A stretch of DNA of 5,585 nucleotides from Bacteroidota bacterium (GTDB lineage Bacteria > Bacteroidota > Bacteroidia > Chitinophagales > Chitinophagaceae). The translations under genes and the position numbers were made by a program. Numbering within the stretch: position 1 is the first letter of the stretch; each line of letters begins with the position of its first letter. The stretch spans positions 1 to 5,585 of the forward strand of contig JAKAJX010000111.1 of the NCBI GenBank assembly GCA_021824855.1, read 5' to 3'. The notes below the pieces were generated by a model. That model was not told the origin of the DNA. It saw only the letters and a list, made by a program, of their open reading frames with translations, and ran no database searches. Shown piece after piece: positions 1 through 5,585 of this stretch.

Positions 1-1
1 T

Positions 2-2614
2 GAAATTGCCGACTTAAAATTTCATCAAGGCTATTGTTATTTTACCTTACAACAATTTAACGAAGCAAAACCTTTATTAGATGTAGTAAGGCAAATGCCT
101 AAATATGCCAATTACATTGATGCTAACTATTATTATGGGTTTATTAGTTTTTCAGAACAAAATTATGATGATGCACTGCCTGCTTTTAATATTGCCGTAA
201 CCAGCGAAACGTATAAAAAAATTGTTCCATTTTATATTGCCGAAATTTATTATTTTAAAGGAGACCATGAACTATCATTGAAGTATGCCGAAGCGGCTAT
301 TCAATCCGGTGGACAATACTACGATTTGCAATTAAAGCAATTAGCGGGTCATTTATGGTTTGATAAAAAAGAGTATAACAAAGCACAGCCTTACTTAGAA
401 GAGTTTATTAAAAAAAACGATAAAGTTACCAGAGAAGATTTATACGAACTGTCTTATTGTTATTATGCCGAAGGTAATTGGAATAAAAGTATTGAAGGCT
501 TTAAACAGTTAGGTGGTAAAGAAGATTCGTTGGCACAAAATAGCATGTATCTTTTAGCTACTGCTTATTTAAAAACCAATCAAAAAGCCAATGCACGAAA
601 TGCTTTTTTATTTTGCAGTTCAAATAATAGTAATCCGCTTCAGAAAGAAATTTCATTATTTAATTATGCCAAGTTGAGTTATGAGTTGGGTTTAATGGAT
701 ATTGCGTTGCATGAATTGCAAAACTTTATAGCTGCCTATCCAACTTCCGATTATTTACAAGAAGCAAAAGAATTACAAATAAGTGTATTATCTACTACCA
801 GTAATTATAAAGATGCATTAGTGTTGTTCGAAAGTCTTCCTACGCAAAGTGTTTCCATAAAAAAAATATATTCAACCATTTTATATGGCAGAGCAGTAGA
901 ATTAATTAATGATCAACGAATTGATAAGGCCGATGAATTATTAAATAAAATCATCCAAGATCAATACAATGCCTCACTACTTCAGTTGGTATATTTTTGG
1001 AAGGGAGAGATTGCATACAGAAATGGAAATATTTCCGAAGCAATTAATTATTTTGCTAACTATCTAAACAATCCTCAAGTAAATGGTGAAGTTAATAGCA
1101 TTAATGCAAAATATAGTTTAGCCTATTGTTTGCTAAAAACAGAACAATATGCTACAGCACTACAATATTTTCAACAAATTGTAAAAAATATTTCGTTCAA
1201 TACATCTTTAATTGAAGTAGATGCGTATATACGAACTGCGGATTGTTATTTTATGGAGAAGGATTATAAAAAAGCATTGACAATTTATGATAATGTTATT
1301 GCATTAAATGTACGTGGTGCCGATTATGCTTTATTTCAGAAGGCAATCATTGCAGGTGCAGCAAATAAAAATGCAGAAAAAATAGATTTATTACAAAGTA
1401 TTGGAAAACGTTTTCCATCTTCTAATTTATTGCCCGATGTAAATATGGAAATTGCCAATACCTATATGGCTCAAGAAAATTTCGACGAAGCAATTATACC
1501 TTTACAACAAATTTTACAAGATACTTCTGCTACAGCATTATGGCCCAAAGCGTATTTAAAGTTAGGTGTTGCTAATTTCAATTTAAATAAAAATGAAACT
1601 TCTTTAAATAACTTTACGCAATTAGTAGCTAAATATCCCAACTCGCAAGAAAGTGATGAAGCGATAGAATATATCCGAAACATATTTGTTACCAATCAAC
1701 GTCCTTCCGATTTTATTGCTTTTATGAAACAAAATGGTAAACCCATTACTTATTCTGAAGAAGATTCACTTACTTTTCGTTCTGCACAATTGAAATATGA
1801 TGAAAGAGATTTTGCCAATGCACAAATAGGATATACCAATTATTTATCTAAATTTTCAGATGGAAAATATGCTATTGAAGCCAATTATTTTTTAGCAGAA
1901 ATAAATATTGTAAATAAAAATTTTAATGCTGCATTGCCTTTTTATAATGCAGTTGCTGCAAAAGCTCCTAATAAATATGCCGAACGAAGCTCGTTGCAAA
2001 GTGCCAGAATTTATTATTTTAACTTAAAGGATTTTGTCAACGCCGAAAAATATTATTTACAACTAACCTCATTGGCTACACAACAAGAAAATAGGTTGGA
2101 AGCTATGCGTGGTTTATTGCGATGCCAATACAAACTTAAACAATGGAAAGATGCTGTTGCCAATGCACAAGCTTTGTTGCAAGAAAAAACTGCCGCAACC
2201 GACGATAAAATGATGGCTACTATGTGTATAGCCAAAAGCTTACAGTTAGATGAGCAATTAGATGCTGCTATTACTTCCTATCAGCAAGTGATTGATTTGG
2301 GTAAATCTGAATTTAGTGCCGAAGCTCAATATCAAATAGCTGAAATTTTATTGCAGCAAAATAAATTTAAGAATGCTGAAAAAGCAGGATTTGAAGTAAT
2401 TAAAAATTATGGTTCATACGATTATTGGGTTACCAAAAGTTACATTTTATTGGGCGATGTTTATTTTAAACAAAATGATTTTTTTAATGCCGAAGCAACG
2501 TTTAAAAGTGTTGCAGAAAATGCAGCTAATAATGATTTAAAAATGGAAGCTCAAAAAAAGTTGGATATAGTATTAGATGAAAAATTAAAAAACAGTAAAG
2601 TTAATCAACAGTAA
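2..2614 (+). CDS. Large tetratricopeptide-repeat (TPR) protein, 5'-truncated by the window edge
   Basis: The frame is open from base 2 with no stop, and the residues before the first ATG (base 95) are already TPR-like (LKFHQGYCYF, FNEAKPLL). That ATG is therefore internal and the real start lies upstream. About 870 residues are visible; related Bacteroidota proteins are, from memory, about 1000 residues long. Counting base 2 as residue 1, TPR-like helix pairs are clear near 147-170 (LSYCYYAEGNWNKSIEGF), 369-395, 406-433, 478-505, 515-548, 591-618, 625-656, 661-692, 699-727, 738-767, 772-804 and 808-840. They show the small/aromatic spacing and an Ala-x-x-x-Phe/Tyr second helix. No catalytic motif is seen. 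The role is presumably protein-protein scaffolding. The signal peptide, if any, is outside the window, so a periplasmic location is inferred from the exported barrel encoded 16 bases downstream. The gene ends in tandem stops (TAATAA, 2612-2617). The TPR fold is certain; the cellular role is unknown. Confidence 0.93.
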   Translation, partial: EIADLKFHQGYCYFTLQQFNEAKPLLDVVRQMPKYANYIDANYYYGFISFSEQNYDDALPAFNIAVTSETYKKIVPFYIAEIYYFKGDHELSLKYAEAAIQSGGQYYDLQLKQLAGHLWFDKKEYNKAQPYLEEFIKKNDKVTREDLYELSYCYYAEGNWNKSIEGFKQLGGKEDSLAQNSMYLLATAYLKTNQKANARNAFLFCSSNNSNPLQKEISLFNYAKLSYELGLMDIALHELQNFIAAYPTSDYLQEAKELQISVLSTTSNYKDALVLFESLPTQSVSIKKIYSTILYGRAVELINDQRIDKADELLNKIIQDQYNASLLQLVYFWKGEIAYRNGNISEAINYFANYLNNPQVNGEVNSINAKYSLAYCLLKTEQYATALQYFQQIVKNISFNTSLIEVDAYIRTADCYFMEKDYKKALTIYDNVIALNVRGADYALFQKAIIAGAANKNAEKIDLLQSIGKRFPSSNLLPDVNMEIANTYMAQENFDEAIIPLQQILQDTSATALWPKAYLKLGVANFNLNKNETSLNNFTQLVAKYPNSQESDEAIEYIRNIFVTNQRPSDFIAFMKQNGKPITYSEEDSLTFRSAQLKYDERDFANAQIGYTNYLSKFSDGKYAIEANYFLAEINIVNKNFNAALPFYNAVAAKAPNKYAERSSLQSARIYYFNLKDFVNAEKYYLQLTSLATQQENRLEAMRGLLRCQYKLKQWKDAVANAQALLQEKTAATDDKMMATMCIAKSLQLDEQLDAAITSYQQVIDLGKSEFSAEAQYQIAEILLQQNKFKNAEKAGFEVIKNYGSYDYWVTKSYILLGDVYFKQNDFFNAEATFKSVAENAANNDLKMEAQKKLDIVLDEKLKNSKVNQQ

Positions 2615-2630
2615 TAAAGATATTTTATTC

Positions 2631-2702
2631 ATGGCAAAACACATTTTTATCATAGCCGGTTTTTTTCTTTCTTTTTTTCTTCTTGTGAATTGTGTACAAG
2701 CA
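2631..2702 (+). other. Signal peptide of the beta-barrel protein
   Basis: Residues 1-24 form a short basic n-region (MAKH), a 16-residue hydrophobic core rich in Phe, Leu and Ile, and a VQA/Q cleavage motif. The DNA of the core is unusually T-rich (runs of T between 2659 and 2680), as expected for Phe codons. Export by Sec and cleavage by signal peptidase I are inferred. The alternative is lipidation at Cys21, which the Asn at -1 makes unlikely. Confidence 0.8.
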
Positions 2703-4400
2703 CAATCTTCCAAAAAGAAAAAAAAGAAATCAACCATAGTAAATAAACATGTAAGCAGGAAAAAAACTATTTCTCAAAAAAAGAAATTACCTGTATTGGT
2801 GCCATTGGTAAAGGCGGAACCGGTTGTTATAGCTGCTGATACTGCTTTGCCTAAAATGGTAACTATTACTTCGGCATTTAAACCATCTTTAGGTAATGCT
2901 GCCAAAATTTATTTTAGTGCAGCAACTCCTGTTATTGATACCTATAAAATTCCATTAACCTATAATATTCCTTCACAAAATTTGTTTTTTTCTTATCAGC
3001 CCGTTGCTATTAATCCTATTGCTATGGCTATTGATACCAGTGTTCATTGGGAGAACAATCAATATATTAAATTAGGATGGGGAAATTATTCAACTCCTTA
3101 TGCTGAAGCCGGCTTAACATTTGGCAATGGAAAAAAATCGATTATTAATTTAACCGGACAAATTACTTCTTCTAAAGGTCAATTGCCTTTTCAACAATTT
3201 ACAAAAGCCAATATGCAGGCATTGGGAATTTTTAATTCGAGTATGAATGAGTATACGTCTAAACTGTATTATAACAACAACAACTTGTTTAAATATGGTT
3301 ATACCTCCAATATCGGGTTTAGTAAAAACCAATTGCAACAAAATTTTAATGCATTAGGATTTGAATTTGGCGTACAAAACAAACAAAGAACTGATTTTGG
3401 AATCATTTATCATCCACAGTTGAAAATGGATTATTTCTTTGATAACAACGGAGCAGCAGAATATAATTTTACAGGAATTGGTGCTTTAAATAAAGCGGTA
3501 GGCAGAGTATTTGCATTAGATTTAGCCCTTACCGCCGATGTAACTTCTCTTTCAAAATTAACCGCTCCATCCAATATTCAAAATAATATTTATTCTGTTA
3601 AAACATCTATTCAATTCAATACACCCAATTTCAAACTGAATGCAGGCGTATTGCCAACATGGGATAATAATAATTTTTCTTTACTTCCTAATGTTACCGC
3701 CGAAGTGAAATTAGATAAAAAGAAATTAATTCTTATGGCAGGATGGGTGGGTAGTTTTACTAAAAATACCTATCATTCACTTTCTCTAATCAATCCGTAT
3801 ATCGAACAACCCCCATCATTGCTTAATACCAAAGTAACTGAGCAATATATAGGTATTAAAGGTAGTAAAGGAGAGCATATTACGTATAATGCAAAATTGT
3901 CGTTTGTTCGATGGAATAACCAAGTTTTGTTTGTCAACGATACCGCAAAGAATAATACACAAACTTTTAATTTATTGTATGAACCATCGTTAACCGGAAT
4001 TAAATTTCATTCCGAAGTTGGATATACTGTACAAGAACGCTTATCGTTTATAGGTGCTTTTGATTATACTTTGTTTACAAGCGAACAATTATATAATAAA
4101 CCTTTTGGCATATTGCCTTTAGAATTAACCGGCACTTTGCGATATAAAGTAACCAAAGATTTAATTCTTAAATCTGATTTATTTTTCTGGGATGGGGCAC
4201 ATTACCGAACAGCCAATTTGCAAACACAAAAACTATCACCTGCAATTGATTTTAATGCCGGAGCAGAGTTTAGCATCTTGCCTAAATTAAATTTATGGGT
4301 TCAATTAAACAATATGCTTAATAATAAATATGAAAGATGGAATCAATATCAAGTTTTAGGTTTTAATGTTCTGGGAGGAGTTGTATATTCGTTTCAATAA
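2631..4400 (+). CDS. Outer-membrane beta-barrel protein, TonB-dependent-receptor-like but without a visible plug
   Basis: The protein has 589 residues. It starts with a signal peptide: Lys3-His4, a hydrophobic core at 5-20, and a likely signal peptidase I site after VQA (24). Cys21 follows LVN, a poor lipobox, so a lipoprotein is less likely. Next comes a basic stretch (K28-K33, more Lys/Arg to about 61). Residues 75-140 carry a conserved-looking segment (ITSAFKPSLGNAAKIYF, then TPVIDTYKIPLTYNI) that I recall from Bacteroidota proteins labelled 'TonB-dependent receptor' beside large TPR proteins. From about 143 onward the sequence alternates polar and hydrophobic/aromatic residues in short beta strands. 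It ends with LNNMLNNKYERWNQY and GGVVYSFQ, closely resembling the last strands of TonB-dependent receptors. I see no TonB box or roughly 120-residue plug, and the length is short for a true receptor (usually 650-1000). The ligand is unknown. The ATG at 2631 is chosen because it directly precedes the signal peptide. Barrel call strong; transport function unproven. Confidence 0.85.
   Translation: MAKHIFIIAGFFLSFFLLVNCVQAQSSKKKKKKSTIVNKHVSRKKTISQKKKLPVLVPLVKAEPVVIAADTALPKMVTITSAFKPSLGNAAKIYFSAATPVIDTYKIPLTYNIPSQNLFFSYQPVAINPIAMAIDTSVHWENNQYIKLGWGNYSTPYAEAGLTFGNGKKSIINLTGQITSSKGQLPFQQFTKANMQALGIFNSSMNEYTSKLYYNNNNLFKYGYTSNIGFSKNQLQQNFNALGFEFGVQNKQRTDFGIIYHPQLKMDYFFDNNGAAEYNFTGIGALNKAVGRVFALDLALTADVTSLSKLTAPSNIQNNIYSVKTSIQFNTPNFKLNAGVLPTWDNNNFSLLPNVTAEVKLDKKKLILMAGWVGSFTKNTYHSLSLINPYIEQPPSLLNTKVTEQYIGIKGSKGEHITYNAKLSFVRWNNQVLFVNDTAKNNTQTFNLLYEPSLTGIKFHSEVGYTVQERLSFIGAFDYTLFTSEQLYNKPFGILPLELTGTLRYKVTKDLILKSDLFFWDGAHYRTANLQTQKLSPAIDFNAGAEFSILPKLNLWVQLNNMLNNKYERWNQYQVLGFNVLGGVVYSFQ
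2712..2729 (+). repeat. A-rich homopolymer-like tract encoding six lysines
   Basis: Six consecutive Lys codons contain an uninterrupted run of eight A (2718-2725). A second run of seven A lies at 2760-2766, within the same basic segment of the exported barrel. Such runs are known hotspots for replication slippage or transcriptional slippage; whether that happens here cannot be told from one sequence. The frame is intact as given. Confidence 0.7.
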
Positions 4401-4410
4401 ATGCTTATTA

Positions 4411-4986
4411 ATGTATCAATTTTTATACAAATATTTTATTCTAAACAAAAAAATCAGTTTGCCGGAAATAGGTAATTTTTATCTCAACGAAATTCCGGCT
4501 AAAATAGATTTTGTTGCCCAAAATTTAAAAGCTCCCGAACAAATAGTACAGTTTACAAGAGAAAACTTAGCCGTTGATCAAAAAATCTTTTATTTCCTTT
4601 CTGAAGAAATGAATATTTCCGAAGTGGAAGCCATTAGAAAACTAAATGATTTTTCTCGGCAAATTAAGCATACTGAAAAAGGAAAAGCAATTGAGTTACC
4701 GGGTTTAGGCATTTTAACTAAAAACAATAATGACGAATTTCAATTTCAATCTCAAGTAATAGCCCAAAAAATTTTACCCGAAATATCATTAAATACACCG
4801 GTAATTACCAATGCGCATTTGGCCGAATTATATGGATCGGGCGAAACCAAAATAATTGCTCAAAAAGCGGTACCTATTCCGGAAGAAGAAAAAATACAAC
4901 TGAAAGAGCAAGATGATTATTGGTGGGTTTATGCCATTATTTTATCTATCATGGGCGTAGGTGCTCTGCTTTATTATTATATGTAA
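4411..4986 (+). CDS. HU-CCDC81-like double-domain protein with C-terminal membrane anchor, no SPOR domain
   Basis: With the start at 4411 the protein has 191 residues. The N-terminal part (about 1-50: YKYFILNKKISLPEIGNFYL, later PEQIVQFTREN) matches the first bacterial CCDC81-type HU module. Residues 54-115 look like the second: helices DQKIFYFLSEE and EVEAIRKLNDFSRQI, then a beta arm with ELPGLGILTKN. The paired signatures LPEIG (17-21) and LPGLG (96-100) occupy equivalent places in the two modules. Residues 116-168 form a low-complexity acidic linker, and 171-190 (YWWVYAIILS to YYY) are one membrane helix ending one residue before the stop. Family knowledge: many Bacteroidota relatives continue past this helix into a periplasmic SPOR domain, which is absent here. 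Topology is inferred as HU modules in the cytoplasm, tail-anchored in the inner membrane. An upstream in-frame ATG at 4366 would add 15 residues (MFWEELYIRFNKCLL) overlapping the barrel gene; I prefer 4411 because the domain begins there. No Shine-Dalgarno sequence is visible. Confidence 0.82.
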   Translation: MYQFLYKYFILNKKISLPEIGNFYLNEIPAKIDFVAQNLKAPEQIVQFTRENLAVDQKIFYFLSEEMNISEVEAIRKLNDFSRQIKHTEKGKAIELPGLGILTKNNNDEFQFQSQVIAQKILPEISLNTPVITNAHLAELYGSGETKIIAQKAVPIPEEEKIQLKEQDDYWWVYAIILSIMGVGALLYYYM

Positions 4987-5017
4987 ATTTTAAGATACCA
5001 ACAACTGTATTACATGT
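4979..5017 (+). promoter_or_regulatory. Weak inverted repeat spanning the stop/start junction of genes 3 and 4
   Basis: ATGTAA (4981-4986, containing the UAA stop of the HU-like gene) is the reverse complement of TTACAT (5010-5015, overlapping the methyltransferase ATG). One U-G and one A-U pair extend it to 8 pairs, around a 23-base loop. In mRNA it would tie the upstream stop to the downstream start and could couple their translation. The stem has only one G-C pair and is probably marginal, so this may be chance in AT-rich DNA. Confidence 0.2.
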
Positions 5018-5585
5018 CATCGTTCCTTGCGTCGCAATCACTTCAGCAACAAAACACCAATCAGCCAATTATAACGTATAGTAATTGTCCTGTTTGCAAC
5101 AGCAGCCATATTCAGTATGCGTTTTTGGCCAAAGATCATACTGTTACTAAAGAAGATTTTGCAATTTGGCATTGCAATAATTGTACTGCACGCTTTACAC
5201 AAAATATTCCTGATGCAGCTTCAATTGGTAAATATTATCAATCTAATGCCTATGTTTCTCATTCCGATACGCAAGAAGGATTAATTAATAAGCTTTATCA
5301 TGTTATTCGTAATTACACTTTAAAGCAAAAAAGAAAGTTGATACAATCGGTTACTCAATTATCTACCGGCAATTTATTAGATGTAGGAGCCGGCACGGGT
5401 GCTTTTGCCGCTACGATGCAAGCTGCAGGATGGAAGGTGAATGGTTTAGAACCCGACGAAACAGCAAGAGCCAATGCCTTTCAAAAATATTCGTTAACCT
5501 TTTTGCCACCCGATAAATTATACGAATTACCTTCTCAGCATTTTGACGTGATAACCATGTGGCATGTATTAGAGCATGTACATCA
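5014..5585 (+). CDS. Class I SAM-dependent methyltransferase with N-terminal zinc-ribbon-like module, 3'-truncated by the window edge
   Basis: Translation from the ATG at 5014 stays open to the window end (190 full codons). Residues 24-57 hold CPVC (Cys25, Cys28) and CNNC (Cys54, Cys57), a probable structural zinc site. After a helical linker (about 72-118, with SIGKYYQSNAYVSHSD and INKLYHVIRNYTL), residues 121-131 give the SAM-binding motif I LLDVGAGTGAF. GLEPDETARANA (144-155) supplies the acidic residue (Glu146) expected to bind the ribose hydroxyls of SAM. FDVITMWHVLEHV (177-189) is the post-motif II strand typical of the Methyltransf_11/23 families. The enzyme would transfer a methyl group from SAM in the cytoplasm; the acceptor is unknown. 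Relatives with a zinc module include sugar- and small-molecule methyltransferases, but nothing visible picks one. It starts 27 bases after the HU-like gene and in the same reading frame, so it is probably co-transcribed. The start is the first ATG after the upstream stop; CTG at 5005 is a remote alternative. Confidence 0.9.
   Translation, partial: MSSFLASQSLQQQNTNQPIITYSNCPVCNSSHIQYAFLAKDHTVTKEDFAIWHCNNCTARFTQNIPDAASIGKYYQSNAYVSHSDTQEGLINKLYHVIRNYTLKQKRKLIQSVTQLSTGNLLDVGAGTGAFAATMQAAGWKVNGLEPDETARANAFQKYSLTFLPPDKLYELPSQHFDVITMWHVLEHVH

Larger units (their letters stand above)
2..5585 (+). other. Probable operon: TPR protein, beta-barrel, HU-CCDC81-like protein, methyltransferase
   Basis: All four genes lie on one strand. 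The gaps are 2615-2630 (16 bases), 4401-4410 (10 bases) and 4987-5013 (27 bases). None of these can hold a Bacteroidota promoter of the TTTG / TAnnTTTG type plus a leader, and none holds a GC-rich hairpin followed by a T run. Co-transcription is inferred from spacing only. The promoter should lie upstream of base 1 and the terminator beyond 5585. Promoters inside coding sequence cannot be excluded. Confidence 0.7.

Noticed and set aside
95..97. ATG at 95 as the true start of the TPR protein
   Set aside because: The frame is open to the window edge and the 31 residues before it continue the TPR pattern, so the gene begins upstream.
1471..1695. Minus-strand open frame of 74 codons inside the TPR gene
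   Set aside because: It lies wholly antisense to well-formed TPR repeats, is rich in Cys and Ser in the way reverse reading of this gene produces, and has no domain-like pattern.
2053..2235. Minus-strand open frame of 60 codons inside the TPR gene
   Set aside because: It is antisense to clear TPR coding sequence and shows no family signature.
2651..2693. Lipoprotein signal with Cys21 as the lipidated residue
   Set aside because: The residues before the Cys are LVN; Asn at -1 is atypical, and a good signal peptidase I site (VQA) follows at once. Barrel proteins of this kind are normally not lipoproteins.
3278..3292. Short AAC repeat in the barrel gene as a microsatellite
   Set aside because: It is only four Asn codons in a predicted loop or turn, too short to be a convincing variable repeat.
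3150..3341. Minus-strand open frame of 63 codons inside the barrel gene
   Set aside because: It is antisense to beta-barrel coding sequence, with no recognisable motif and no independent context for expression.
4373..4380. GGGAGGAG, a Shine-Dalgarno-like string near the end of the barrel gene
   Set aside because: It encodes the Leu-Gly-Gly-Val of the final beta strand, lies about 30 bases from the ATG at 4411, and Bacteroidota rarely depend on such sites.
4401..4475. 24-codon ORF whose ATG directly abuts the barrel gene's stop (TAAATG), out of frame with the HU-like gene
   Set aside because: Reinitiation here is possible in principle, but the peptide (MLINVSIFIQ...) has no family features and overlaps the conserved start of the HU-like protein. 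Most likely a chance ATG.

Overview
The window holds four genes on the + strand, packed head to tail with gaps of 16, 10 and 27 bases. There is no room for a promoter or terminator between them, so it reads as the interior of one operon. The first and last genes run off the window edges. The DNA is AT-rich (roughly one third G+C by eye) and no gene has a usable Shine-Dalgarno sequence before its start. Both traits, together with the protein families, point to Bacteroidota, most likely a Chitinophagales/Sphingobacteriales-type organism. The taxonomic call is inference from gene content, not from a marker gene.

Layout: (1) 2-2614, the 3' part (about 870 residues visible) of a very large tetratricopeptide-repeat (TPR) protein whose 5' end lies upstream. 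(2) 2631-4400, a 589-residue exported outer-membrane beta-barrel of the kind usually auto-annotated as 'TonB-dependent receptor', but without a visible plug domain. It has a strikingly lysine-rich segment right after the signal peptide. (3) 4411-4986, a 191-residue protein with two HU-like (CCDC81-type) modules and a single C-terminal membrane helix; it resembles HU-CCDC81-SPOR proteins with the periplasmic SPOR domain missing. (4) 5014-5585 and beyond, the N-terminal 190 residues of a class I SAM-dependent methyltransferase with an N-terminal four-cysteine zinc-ribbon-like module. This gene is clear from translation even though its end is cut off.

How they may work together (inference): the TPR solenoid is probably a periplasmic or envelope-associated scaffold for the barrel encoded directly after it. 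The HU-CCDC81 protein would place DNA- or protein-binding HU folds at the inner face of the cytoplasmic membrane. The methyltransferase is a cytoplasmic enzyme with no evident link to the barrel. I see no RNA gene, CRISPR array, mobile element, or sign of recent transfer. All sequence outside the genes amounts to 53 bases. The most interesting points are the plug-less barrel with its TPR partner, the SPOR-less tail-anchored HU protein, and a strong local bias for CCG-containing codon junctions in otherwise AT-rich DNA.
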